Shown one piece after another: positions 19,472-27,881 of a stretch of 43,748 nt of DNA (position 1 is its first letter; each line of letters starts with the position of its first letter). A model generated the notes under the pieces. That model was not told the origin of the DNA. It saw nothing but the letters and a program-made list of their open reading frames with translations, and did not search any database. This stretch comes from Gelidibacter sp038243395 (GTDB lineage: Bacteria > Bacteroidota > Bacteroidia > Flavobacteriales > Flavobacteriaceae). Location: the NCBI GenBank assembly GCA_038243395.1, contig JBBSRC010000025.1, positions 1-43,748 on the forward strand, written 5' to 3'. A program made the translations under genes and the position numbers.

Positions 19472-20986
19472 ATGAAATACAAACATATCATAGCAATACT
19501 AGCAATTTTTGTAGCATTTAGTAGCTGTACAGATAAATTTGATGAACTTATTAAAGATCCGGTTGCGCTTGATGCCAACCCTGACGGACAGTTGACATTT
19601 GTTCAGATGAGCATGTCTGGAGACCGTTATACGCAATGGCGATACAACCTGATTTATTCTGGCGGATTCGTACAACATTACTCTGGTTCATGGAACGTCA
19701 CAACTTATGGAGCACAATTTGCAAAGAATGATGATTATGCACATGCATTATGGACAAGATCTTATTCTATAGAAATGAAAAACTTGGTTGACATTATTTA
19801 CCAAACCGATGGTAAACCAGAACTAGCGAATATTAACGCCATGGCTAAAATCACTAAAGTTATGGTGGGTCAGCGACTAACCGATTTGTATGGTGATATA
19901 CCTTACTCTGAGGCCGGTGGAGGTTTTTCACAAGGTATTGTGACGCCAGTTTACGATAAGCAACAAGATATTTATGCGTCTTTTTTCGTTGACTTAGAAG
20001 AGAGCTTTAATCAGTTAAATGCTAATGGAGGTACGGTCACTGGAGATCTTTTTTATAATGGAGACATCTCAAAATGGAAGAAATTAGCTAATACCATGCG
20101 TTTAAGATTAGGAATGCGTCTCTCTGAAATTGCCCCCGCTGAAGCTGAAAAACAAGTTAAAGCAGCTTTTGCTAATGGTGTTTTTGAAAGTAATGCAGAC
20201 AATACTGTTATGAAGCATGGCGATAACGGCTTTAATGGGGATATTAGAGATTTCCGTGGCAATGGCTTGGCGCAAGCATTTACAGCTAATGATAATAATG
20301 ATCGCTACACTAAACTTCTAATTGACTTTTTACAAGATAACGGCGATCCAAGATTGCCATTGATTGCAATGCCTAAGAAAAAAGGTAGTGGTGCTGGTGG
20401 TGCAATGTTACCAGGAGAAAAACTTTACGCAGGCGTGCCTGCAGGTACATATGGTTATGAGGTTGCTGGTGGTGCTAATACAATGTCAGAAATCCAACCT
20501 TATTTAAAAGAAAACAACACTCCTTTTTTACATGTGAGCTATTCTGAAACCCAATTATTATTGGCAGAAGCTGCTTTCAGAACATGGATAAATGGATCAG
20601 CGTCAGATTTTTATAAGAAAGGTGTAGAAGCCGGAATCCAACAGTTTGATATTTATGGGGCACCCGCTGCTTCTCAAGGAGCTATCAACGCATACTTGAC
20701 TGCTAATCCTTTAGTGGCAGGAACTGAAATGGAGCAAATCAGCACTCAACTATGGGTTACCTATTTATTCCGTAGTAATGAAGCTTATTCAAACTGGAGA
20801 AGAACAGGATTCCCTGTTTTAGATCCTGTAACTGCAATTGCATCGGAAACTGGAGGTGTTGTACCAACACGATTCTATTATCCTAATGATGAATTGCAAA
20901 AAAACGAAGTCAATTATTTAGACGCTCTTAGTAGAATGGGTGGTAGTAATGACTGGTTAAATAAAGTGTGGTGGGATGCGAATTAG
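19472..20986 (+). CDS. SusD/RagB family lipoprotein (SusD-like_2 type)
   Basis: This is the binding partner of the SusC above, 504 aa. A lipoprotein signal ends in FSSC (Cys19). The sequence is of the shorter SusD-like_2 type: INAMAKITKVMVGQRLTDLYGDIPYSEAG, KKLANTMRLRLGMRLSEI and HVSYSETQLLLAEAAFR are characteristic, and the C-terminus has the YPNDE and NYLDALSRMGG blocks. This subtype differs from the SusD at 1225, so the two SusCD pairs are not recent duplicates. A strong terminator follows at 21034. Confidence 0.94.
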   Translation: MKYKHIIAILAIFVAFSSCTDKFDELIKDPVALDANPDGQLTFVQMSMSGDRYTQWRYNLIYSGGFVQHYSGSWNVTTYGAQFAKNDDYAHALWTRSYSIEMKNLVDIIYQTDGKPELANINAMAKITKVMVGQRLTDLYGDIPYSEAGGGFSQGIVTPVYDKQQDIYASFFVDLEESFNQLNANGGTVTGDLFYNGDISKWKKLANTMRLRLGMRLSEIAPAEAEKQVKAAFANGVFESNADNTVMKHGDNGFNGDIRDFRGNGLAQAFTANDNNDRYTKLLIDFLQDNGDPRLPLIAMPKKKGSGAGGAMLPGEKLYAGVPAGTYGYEVAGGANTMSEIQPYLKENNTPFLHVSYSETQLLLAEAAFRTWINGSASDFYKKGVEAGIQQFDIYGAPAASQGAINAYLTANPLVAGTEMEQISTQLWVTYLFRSNEAYSNWRRTGFPVLDPVTAIASETGGVVPTRFYYPNDELQKNEVNYLDALSRMGGSNDWLNKVWWDAN

Positions 20987-21033
20987 TTGAAACCAACTAT
21001 CCAATTACACATCTGTTCAAATAGTAAAATTAT

Positions 21034-21066
21034 AAGCGAGGGGAAATTTCTCCTCGCTTCTTTTTA
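21034..21066 (+). terminator. Strong intrinsic terminator of the susCD operon
   Basis: Arms AAGCGAGG and CCTCGCTT pair across GGAAATTTCT, which extends the stem, and the hairpin is followed by CTTTTT. It ends transcription after susD, so the lipocalin-like and GH20 genes downstream may need a separate promoter or read-through. Confidence 0.85.
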
Positions 21067-21160
21067 AGAATATGCAGCACTTATTTCTGGCTGCATTAGA
21101 TATTTTGGACATCATAAAAAGATGCCCATTTTTGTTAATTACCATTTTTTTTTAAAAACC

Positions 21161-21595
21161 ATGAAAAACCTATTTATTACACTCGTTCTAGCTTCCAGTT
21201 TATTTGACTGTGCCAATAAAGATACTCCTATACAAAACAAAATAGTTGGTACCTGGGAATTGGTATATGCTGAAACCATTGAAAACGACTCCTTAGAGAT
21301 AAAAGATTTAACCAATACCCGCTTTATAAAAATCATAAACAACAGTCATTTTTCATTCTTTAATCAAGATAACAATAGCTCTCAAGATTTTTATGGAGGC
21401 GCAGGAACTTATACGCTAGACGGCAGTGATTATGCAGAAACCTTAAATTTTACTTCTACTGATGCTCTAAGAAATCATCAATTCCCATTTAAAGTTGAGT
21501 TCAAAGGAGATACCTTGATTCAATCAGGTCTTGAAGAAGTTAAAGCTGCAGGACTAAAACGAAATATTACTGAAAAATATATTAAGTTGAATTAA
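21161..21595 (+). CDS. Small lipocalin-like secreted protein, unknown function
   Basis: The ORF is open from 21122, but the ATG at 21161 gives a normal signal peptide (MKNLFITLVLASSLFDC) and is preferred, giving 144 aa. Cys17 would be the lipid-modified residue although Asp at -1 is unusual. The body starts with IVGTWELVYAETIE, a typical opening of lipocalin-like/DUF4488-type small beta-barrels of Bacteroidota, and ends with a run of beta-strands. No catalytic motif is visible. It lies 24 bases before the GH20 gene and is probably co-transcribed; a ligand-binding or accessory role is a guess. Confidence 0.75.
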   Translation: MKNLFITLVLASSLFDCANKDTPIQNKIVGTWELVYAETIENDSLEIKDLTNTRFIKIINNSHFSFFNQDNNSSQDFYGGAGTYTLDGSDYAETLNFTSTDALRNHQFPFKVEFKGDTLIQSGLEEVKAAGLKRNITEKYIKLN

Positions 21596-21619
21596 TAGCA
21601 CTTCTCAAAAAGTTAGAAT

Positions 21620-23674
21620 ATGATGAATAAAATTATACTATATCTTTTGGCTTTTGGATTTTCATGTCACTATGCTAGCGCGCAGAATTTGGTGACAGAA
21701 AACTACTATTTGATGCCTTGGCCCAAAGACATAAAAGAGACTCAGGAAAATTTCACAATCAATAGTGACGTGACCATAAATTTATTTGGAGATGATAGCC
21801 AAAATAGAGTGCATGCTGCTGCAGTTAATTTCCTGAGACATGTTTCAAATAAAACAGGTGTTTTTTTGAAGCATGGATTTCCTATTGAAATAGAAGGGAA
21901 AAAATCTGCGTTAATAGAAATAACATTTGATAGTGTATCCGATTTAACCATCCACTCCGATGAATCGTATGAGTTAAAAGTTACTTCCGATAAAATAGCG
22001 ATACACTCAAAAACGGATGTGGGTGCGTTGAGGGCTTTAGCTACATTGTTACAGTTGGTAACTCACGATGCGTCAAACTATTTTGTTCCTGGGGTCATTA
22101 TAAATGATGCGCCACGATTTGTTTGGCGTGGTTTAATGATTGATGCGGCACGACATTTTCAGCCTGTTGATGTTTTGAAACGTAATCTCGATGCTATGGC
22201 ATTTGTTAAAATGAACGTGTTTCATTGGCATTTAACAGATGACCAAGGATTTAGGGCTGAGGTTAAATCACACCCACTATTGCATCAAAAGGGTTCTGAT
22301 GGGCTGTTTTACACTCAAGAACAAATAAAAGATGTCGTCGCCTATGCTTCAAATTTGGGCATCCGCGTGGTTCCGGAATTTGATGTGCCAAGTCATGCCA
22401 CCTCTTGGTTGGTCGCTTATCCAGAAATAGGAAGTAAAGAAAATACAACTTATCAAATAGAAATTAATTCGGGAATTTTTGATCCTACTTTGGATCCCAC
22501 CAATCCAAGAACCTATGAAATTATAGAAGATGTTTTTACGGAGATGGCCGCACTTTTTCCTGATACGTATTTCCATATTGGAGGTGATGAAAATAAAGGC
22601 AAACATTGGAATGAAAATAAAAAAATTGAAGCTTTTAAAAAACAGCACGGGTTTAAAACAAACCACGAACTACAGAATTATTTTAATGTAAAAGTTCTTG
22701 CTATTTTAAAAAAGCATGATAAAATAATGATGGGATGGGAAGAAATCCTTCAAGATGATTTGCCAAAAGACGTGGTTATTCATTCATGGCAGGGCGAAGA
22801 ATCCTTAACGGAAGCTATTACTAAAGGCTACATGACCGTATTGTCGAGAGGCTATTATATCGATTTGGTAAAGTCTGTAGAAGAGCATTATGTCGTAGAT
22901 CCTTTTCCTACAGCATCAAATACAATTACCGAAGCACATTTGAAAAACATCTTAGGAGGAGAAACCACGATGTGGGGTGAAACGGTAACGCCATTAACCA
23001 TAGATTCTAGGATTTGGCCACGTACGGCTGCTATTGCAGAACGTTTTTGGTCGCCACAGGCTATCAATGATATGGAGGATATGAAACGTCGTTTAAAAGT
23101 TATTTCATTTGAATTGGAAGAATTTGGGATTACACATATCAGAAACAAAGATGTGATCTTAAGAAACCTTAGTGATAATCAAGATGTTTCTTCATTAAGG
23201 GATCTGTCCAATATTTGCGAACCCCTTCAAGGCAATAAAAGAAATATAAAAATTCCTGGCGGGTCAACCTATAAAACCTATTCGCCATTCACATTATTTG
23301 CCGATGCCTGTGTTCCAGATGCATCTGATGCTGCAATTTTTAACAAGGCGGTTTCCAGTTATATCAAAGATTCAAATGCAAAGGATTTCAAGACTGTTTT
23401 GAATTTTTTGAACAAATGGTCCAAGAATTACGAAGCTTTTTCTAAGATTAATAATAACCCAAAACTCCAAGCATTAGAAGGTTTGTCGAAAAATCTTTCG
23501 GAATTATCCTTTTCATTATTAGCTGTTTTAGAAAACAAAAAGATGGTTTCAAAAACGATTGCCCAATTGAAAGTGAATCAAGAAGCCCTGAAAGTACATT
23601 ATGCGCATACAGAAGTGGTCATTACAGATGCTCTTGAGCAACTGATTGAAAAGTGTAAAAGTAAATATTTTTAG
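21620..23674 (+). CDS. Beta-N-acetylhexosaminidase, GH20 (second copy)
   Basis: This is a paralogue of the GH20 at 11295-13331, 684 aa. The signal peptide ends near residue 21 (YASAQ). Then come the N-terminal GH20b domain and the barrel starting at PRFVWRGLMIDAARHF. Pocket blocks are KMNVFHWHLTDDQGFR (197-212) and RVVPEFDVPSHA; the other copy has EIDVPGHG. The catalytic pair is Asp323-Glu324 in YFHIGGDENKGKHW. The same helical C-terminal tail is present. The substitution beside the active-site His (SHA for GHG) hints at a shifted specificity. A 12-bp triple repeat starts 7 bases after the stop. Confidence 0.95.
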   Translation: MMNKIILYLLAFGFSCHYASAQNLVTENYYLMPWPKDIKETQENFTINSDVTINLFGDDSQNRVHAAAVNFLRHVSNKTGVFLKHGFPIEIEGKKSALIEITFDSVSDLTIHSDESYELKVTSDKIAIHSKTDVGALRALATLLQLVTHDASNYFVPGVIINDAPRFVWRGLMIDAARHFQPVDVLKRNLDAMAFVKMNVFHWHLTDDQGFRAEVKSHPLLHQKGSDGLFYTQEQIKDVVAYASNLGIRVVPEFDVPSHATSWLVAYPEIGSKENTTYQIEINSGIFDPTLDPTNPRTYEIIEDVFTEMAALFPDTYFHIGGDENKGKHWNENKKIEAFKKQHGFKTNHELQNYFNVKVLAILKKHDKIMMGWEEILQDDLPKDVVIHSWQGEESLTEAITKGYMTVLSRGYYIDLVKSVEEHYVVDPFPTASNTITEAHLKNILGGETTMWGETVTPLTIDSRIWPRTAAIAERFWSPQAINDMEDMKRRLKVISFELEEFGITHIRNKDVILRNLSDNQDVSSLRDLSNICEPLQGNKRNIKIPGGSTYKTYSPFTLFADACVPDASDAAIFNKAVSSYIKDSNAKDFKTVLNFLNKWSKNYEAFSKINNNPKLQALEGLSKNLSELSFSLLAVLENKKMVSKTIAQLKVNQEALKVHYAHTEVVITDALEQLIEKCKSKYF

Positions 23675-23680
23675 TATTAC

Positions 23681-23716
23681 CCTAAGCCCACCCCTAAACC
23701 CACCCCTAACCCCTCC
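23681..23716 (+). repeat. Three tandem copies of a C-rich 12-mer
   Basis: CCTAAGCCCACC, CCTAAACCCACC and CCTAACCCCTCC stand head to tail directly after the GH20 stop. They form the left edge of the C-rich repeat module described in the next entry. Confidence 0.8.
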
Positions 23717-23910
23717 GAGGAGTGGAATAGTTTGTTAGTTAAATTAAAAATTCTTTAGACGTATTAGAAACTTTATGATTAAGGATAATAGAATGATGGA
23801 ATACTCGCTCTAGGATTTTGGTAAAATTGTAGTTGTAAATATTTGTATTTTAGCTAATTATAAACGAACGCAAAAAATCCTCCCCTCTTGGGAGAGGATT
23901 AAGGGGTGGG
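23681..23910 (+). repeat. C-rich/AT-rich repeat module, left copy
   Basis: The module is bounded by CCCACCCCTAACCCCTCC at its left and by an imperfect hairpin (AATCCTCCCC...GGGAGAGGATT) plus AAGGGGTGGG at its right, which are roughly inverted copies of each other. The 150-bp AT-rich middle aligns with the module at 24282-24484 (shared stretches such as TTTATGA.TAA, AATAGAATGA, GCTCTA and TAGTTGTAA). The module ends just before the ATG of the DUF559 pseudogene. Confidence 0.7.
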
Positions 23911-23917
23911 TCGTACT

Positions 23918-24292
23918 ATGAGAAAAATAATAGCATATAATTCTTACCTAGTAAAGTTTGCGAAGAAGTTGCGCAACAATATGACTATGGGAGAAATCGC
24001 ATTATGGCTCGAAATAAAAGGTAAAAAAACTGGAGTGAGATTCAGTCGGCAAATTCCTATTGATCAATATATCGTAGATTTCTATTGTTAAGATTTACAG
24101 TTGGCCATTGAGGTTGACGGCAGCATACTTTTCGAAGAAGGACAACAAGAAAAAGACGCCATTCGTCAAAAAAGATTGGAGCAATTGGGAGTAGTTGTAA
24201 TCAGGTTTAACGATCTAGATGTAAAGAACAACCTTAGTTGGGTGTTACTGAATATTGACAAAACAATTAAGGAAATAAAAACCCACGGCTAA
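23918..24292 (+). pseudogene. DUF559 (Vsr-like endonuclease) gene with internal stop
   Basis: DUF559 proteins are small very-short-patch-repair-like nucleases of the PD-(D/E)XK fold. The frame runs from the ATG at 23918 to 24292, 124 codons if read through, with a single in-frame TAA at codon 58 (24089-24091). The first half shows MTMGEIALW and RFSRQIPIDQYIVDFYC; the second shows LAIEVDGSI and RLEQLGVVVIRFNDLDV, as in the family. Relatives usually have a Lys after FYC, so one A-to-T change in a Lys codon explains the stop. The expected VDGSxH has Leu instead of His, so the copy was probably inactive or is decaying. Both flanks are repeat modules. Confidence 0.85.
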
Positions 24293-24484
24293 CCCTTTCA
24301 AGGAGGGAAGTAGTTCGTTAATCACGATACTTTCTTTAAACATATTATAAAATTTATGACTAACGAAAATAGAATGAAGACATAGATGCTCTAAATTTTA
24401 AGTGAAAAGATAGTTGTAATTATTTGAATTCAAGTTAAATTTAAAAACAACAGAAAAAAAATCCCCTCTTTTGGAGGGGATTTT
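24282..24484 (+). repeat. C-rich/AT-rich repeat module, right copy
   Basis: This diverged direct copy of the module at 23681-23910 begins with CCCACGGCTAACCCTTTC, overlapping the end of the DUF559 frame, and ends in a perfect hairpin. The pair brackets the DUF559 gene like the edges of a cassette. Confidence 0.65.
24457..24484. terminator. Perfect hairpin, bidirectional terminator
   Basis: AAAATCCCCTC / GAGGGGATTTT form an 11-bp perfect stem with a 5-nt loop (TTTTG). It ends the right repeat module and would terminate transcription from either side, including the minus-strand gene at 24597. Confidence 0.8.
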
Positions 24485-24596
24485 TGTTGGTCATAATTCC
24501 AAATCATACAACAGCAAATGTTCTTAATTTTATAAAAACTGCGAACCTTATATTAATGTGGAAGTGTCAATTTTAAAGGTTGAATCTCTTAAAGAC

Positions 24597-25697
24597 CTAT
24601 TTTGACAACGGTTTTTCATTAAGTTTTTTCACAGCAGCGATCATACTTTTTAAGGTTTTGACCTCACTGCCGTTTTCTTCCTTTTTCGGATTTGGATTGT
24701 AATAGTCTTCAAGAAAACTATCCGCAGGAGACCATACGGTATGCATGACGCCTAAATATTTTTCAGCCATTTGAGGCGTAGAGTTTTGTTTGAACGAATT
24801 GATCATAGCCACTTGCGCCTCGGCAACTGCTGGTTGTCTCCAAGGTGAAGCTATAACCCTAAAACCGTTCATTGCAAAATAGGCTGGGATAGGAAGCGCC
24901 TTTTCATAGTGCCAATCACAAATGACAATAGACTTGGAAAGTAAGTCAATGGCACCTGCCGTATTATTCATACTGCCTTCCCACATTCCAATACCTGAAT
25001 CTGAACCATCAATAAGACGATCGCCCCAAATCCATAAATCTGTTCCTGTTTCATTTAAATGCCTATTTAGTTTATTGACTTCGTTCGCAAATAACTTTGC
25101 CGGACTCTGACCTTGACAGCGCGGACAGTCGGCGTGAGCCAGATAAAAGACCTCATCCATTCCTGCATGAAATGCTTTGGCTTCAAAAACCGACACTATT
25201 TCATCCATTAAATCGAAGACAACGGCATGTACTTCTGGGTGCAATGGACAATAGCTTTTACAGTAGAGTCCGTCAGCATTGGGCCACTCGTAATTTTCAG
25301 GGAGTTTAACATTAGGAGTTTCATCAAATTGTGGATAAACCTCTAATAATTTACCAAGGTTACTTTGCCAAGATTGGTGCCCCAATAAGTTTACTTGTGG
25401 GATGAGGTTGATATTATGTTTCTTACAAACGGCTACCATTTTCTTCACATCTTCCTTGCTCAAGGGATTATCGTCTCTTAATTCTGGTCTGGATTCATAA
25501 GCATAATTGAAATCTACTCTAAGAATTAAAGTGTTGATGCCACCAGGAGCCAACTCCTTTTCTATAAAACTTACAAAGTCATCTACTTTAGCCTTTGATG
25601 GCGCTGCTATACAGAGACCATTAACAGAGAACACAGATTGACCAATGGCCAGAGTCGTACAAAACAACAGCATTAAAAAGGTGATTTTTTTTATCAT
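24597..25697 (-). CDS. Divergent GH20-like glycoside hydrolase, secreted
   Basis: This 366-aa protein has a signal peptide (ending near AIGQ, residue 20) and a lone TIM barrel with GH20 hallmarks: VNLLGHQSW on strand 3 and the catalytic pair Asp181-Glu182 in HAGMDEVFYL. It lacks the N-terminal GH20b domain and is half the size of the other two GH20 enzymes here. A double CxxC-like cluster (CKSYC at 146-150, CPRC at 191-194) is unusual for the family and may bind metal or form disulfides. It could be an exo-hexosaminidase with another specificity or a family on the edge of GH20. It is probably co-regulated with the hexosamine locus. Confidence 0.85.
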   Translation of the reverse strand: MIKKITFLMLLFCTTLAIGQSVFSVNGLCIAAPSKAKVDDFVSFIEKELAPGGINTLILRVDFNYAYESRPELRDDNPLSKEDVKKMVAVCKKHNINLIPQVNLLGHQSWQSNLGKLLEVYPQFDETPNVKLPENYEWPNADGLYCKSYCPLHPEVHAVVFDLMDEIVSVFEAKAFHAGMDEVFYLAHADCPRCQGQSPAKLFANEVNKLNRHLNETGTDLWIWGDRLIDGSDSGIGMWEGSMNNTAGAIDLLSKSIVICDWHYEKALPIPAYFAMNGFRVIASPWRQPAVAEAQVAMINSFKQNSTPQMAEKYLGVMHTVWSPADSFLEDYYNPNPKKEENGSEVKTLKSMIAAVKKLNEKPLSK

Positions 25698-25838
25698 AAT
25701 CAGATAGTAATTTATAGGTTTAATTTAATTTTTTTTTACTCAAAACGGGATGGACATTGAAAGTTAACCAAACAACAACCACGAAACCTAAATGTGTCTG
25801 GTTGCTTTTATTTCAGTAATCATTTTCCATTTTCGGTG

Positions 25839-26690
25839 TTACAAATTTATAACTTCAATAGCCCCACGATCAGCCATGGTGACATAGACTTTTTTGTAAT
25901 CATTGCTAAAGGTCAGATTGCTTGGTTTTTTTCCTATCAATTCTATTTCTTTCAATAATTTCCCTTCCGGAGAAAGTATAATGACAGTGCCTTTTCCATA
26001 GCGCGTCACATAGAGATTTCCATTGGGTGTGCAACGCATGCCATCTAAACCGTGATCTTCAAAAGATATTAATTCTTTCTTGTTGCTGACAAAACCATTT
26101 TCCACGATATCATAAACCCATATTTTTCGTTGCACGGATTCATTGACGTATAACTTTTTACCATCAGGACTCACTTCGATCCCATTGACAGTTCCCATAT
26201 TTTCTTCTAAAAGTTCAAAACCTTTTTCTTTGGTTACTTTCCACAATTTCCCAGTGTTGTCTGACCATTTAGGATCACTGGCATAGAGTGTCTTATTTGG
26301 AGCAATCGCGATATCATTGGGCTGACTTGCGTTGGATTCATGGGCAAAAACCTTAACCTTTTTACTGATCATATCGATTTCCAAAATATTATGATTTACA
26401 TAATCAGCGACAAACATTTGATTCTTTTCCCCGAAGCGGATCCCATTGCCAATACTTCCATTGGGAAGGGTTACAAATACAGAAGCTTCTCCGTTGGGGG
26501 TCACTTTCCCGATGGTACCATCTTTTTCAAAATTGACGGCATATATATTTCCTTGATAATCTGTTGCAGGGCCTTCAACACCGGGGGTAAAACTGCCTTC
26601 TTTAGTGAAATTTTGACTGACTAAAGGTAACTGTGATTTACATGAATAAATCAACACGGAAAACAGGGCTAAACTTATTACTTTTTTCAT
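25839..26690 (-). CDS. SMP-30/gluconolactonase-like beta-propeller lipoprotein
   Basis: This is a 283-aa lipoprotein (lipobox IYSC, Cys17) with a six-bladed SGL-type propeller. Repeating blades include EGPATDYQGNIYAVNF, GNGIRFGEKNQMFVADY, PNDIAIAPNKTLYASD, NGIEVSPDGKKLYVNES and DGMRCTPNGNLYVTRYGKG. The conserved Glu, Asn and Asp positions of the SMP-30 metal site (EGP, NGIE, DGMR) are present. Such enzymes hydrolyse sugar lactones made by sugar dehydrogenases, so it could act on products of the periplasmic oxidoreductases in this window. It is upstream of the GH20-like gene on the same strand, 141 bases away. Confidence 0.88.
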   Translation of the reverse strand: MKKVISLALFSVLIYSCKSQLPLVSQNFTKEGSFTPGVEGPATDYQGNIYAVNFEKDGTIGKVTPNGEASVFVTLPNGSIGNGIRFGEKNQMFVADYVNHNILEIDMISKKVKVFAHESNASQPNDIAIAPNKTLYASDPKWSDNTGKLWKVTKEKGFELLEENMGTVNGIEVSPDGKKLYVNESVQRKIWVYDIVENGFVSNKKELISFEDHGLDGMRCTPNGNLYVTRYGKGTVIILSPEGKLLKEIELIGKKPSNLTFSNDYKKVYVTMADRGAIEVINL

Positions 26691-26855
26691 TTCTTATTTG
26701 GTGGTTTTAATGAGTGAATACAAGCTTTCAAGATACGAAAAATATGACGAAAGAACTGTCCGATTTTCGTCATTAGAGCATTATTTTTATGTGTGATAAT
26801 TTTAAAAAAATAAATGGAAATTGGACATTAAAACAGCCATGACTCAATAGTTTTA

Positions 26856-27370
26856 TTAATTACTAATTGAATGATCTATCGCTATGGATTTGCCTTTCCA
26901 AACCTTTTTTGCTGTCCAATCCTTATTTGGCGCTGTCCTTAGTGGGTCGCAGGCCAGTAATCCAAGAAAAAGAAAGGCCTCGGCGCATAAATAAAAACTT
27001 CCGGTGGAAATATAACTTTTGCCGATTTCTGGTTGATGGCCGACGAAACCGATAGTCAACCATCCATTTTTGTCAAAAGTTCCTGGTGCTTCAATTTGTC
27101 TATTTATTACCAAATACAAATTATTACTGAATACAAAGCATAACGCACTTGCTCAGGAGCAATATCATCTGGTAAACCATGCATTAAAGCAATTTGCAAG
27201 AGCGAGTGAAAAGCTCCAAACCGATAAACTAAAGATCTCCCAATTGGTGGAAAAGTAGCCTCTGGAGAAATAAGCCGTTCCTGTACCGCAGCATACCTTT
27301 GTGCTTTCTTAAACACAAGGTCAAATTCGGCTTTCATGCGTTTTTTGTCAACACCGAGCATTAATGGCAT
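26856..27370 (-). pseudogene. DUF2264 family gene remnant, 5'-truncated and frameshifted
   Basis: The C-terminal half of a DUF2264 protein (often linked to polysaccharide loci) is readable in two frames. The first (27370 down to about 27137) has KAQRYAAVQERLISPEATFPP and GRSLVYRFGAFHSLLQ; the second (27119 to 26856) has EAPGTFDKNGWLTIGFVGHQP, SYISTGSFYLC and DWTAKKVWKG. The join is broken by an imperfect 17-bp tandem duplication (27104-27120 and 27121-27137), which shifts the frame. The N-terminal half is absent. It is clearly non-functional. Confidence 0.85.
27104..27137. repeat. 17-bp imperfect tandem duplication inside the DUF2264 relic
   Basis: TTATTACCAAATACAAA is directly followed by TTATTACTGAATACAAA, with two mismatches. 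Seventeen is not a multiple of three, so the duplication itself explains the frameshift. Confidence 0.85.
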
Positions 27371-27477
27371 AATCCATTCTCATTCCTTTGCAATATCAGT
27401 GAACCGAAGCAATGCAGCTTTAACAATTCCGCTGTATAAGGGCCAGTTGCTGGTGTTGGGAGTGATTTTACGAGAAG

Positions 27478-27652
27478 ATTTGTGGCGATGTTGGCTTTTG
27501 TAAAACAGAAGTCGCAATATGAGCAGCATTTAAAGCCGTTGATAATGGCAAGCAAGTGGCTATTTTAGTAACGACAACTATCTTGGCCTATCAACATTTT
27601 AGAACATTTTAGAACATTTACAGAGCGATTAAAAGACTTCCCCGTAAATGCT
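27478..27652 (+). pseudogene. mfd: Fragment of mfd (transcription-repair coupling factor) helicase motif I region
   Basis: The plus strand reads ICGDVGFCKTEVAI*AAFKA followed by VDNGKQVAILVTTTILAYQHFRTF, then after a frameshift FTERLKDFPV. This is the Walker A segment of Mfd, normally CGDVGFGKTEVAIRAAFKA. The Walker Gly is changed to Cys, an Arg codon has become TGA, and a 10-bp tandem duplication (ACATTTTAGA twice, 27594-27613) shifts the frame. Only about 58 codons remain, with neither end of the gene, so this is a relic. A working mfd is expected elsewhere in the genome. Confidence 0.85.
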
Positions 27653-27835
27653 ACCAATCTTAAAGTTTTCATTTGTATAAACTTTATTAATTAAATCTGG
27701 AAAAGTAACTTATTACACTTGTCAAAAGATCAAAATGCAATTCTTTAGTTATAATATATGAGGTCCAAGGTGTATTTTTAAAATGATTTTTTCATTGGTA
27801 ATGGAAGTTGTCAAACTGGTTGATTATATCGTACT

Positions 27836-27869
27836 TTGTTGTATACCGTCTTAATTTGATTTATATTTG
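27836..27869 (+). promoter_or_regulatory. Flavobacterial-type promoter, TTG-N23-TATATTTG, for the fluoride operon
   Basis: TTG (27836-27838) and TATATTTG (27862-27869) are separated by 23 bases, the upper limit of the Flavobacterium consensus. The predicted transcript start, about 6-8 bases further, falls just in front of the fluoride riboswitch, which supports the call. Confidence 0.65.
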
Positions 27870-27881
27870 TACTTCAAAATT

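Noticed and set aside
21742..23148. Several minus-strand ORFs inside the second GH20 gene
   Set aside because: They lie wholly within a well-supported plus-strand gene, have no recognisable motif and follow its codon pattern, so they are shadows.
27361..27555. A 64-codon minus-strand ORF between the DUF2264 and mfd relics
   Set aside because: It overlaps the mfd fragment on the other strand and matches nothing I know; it could be extra debris but is not supportable.
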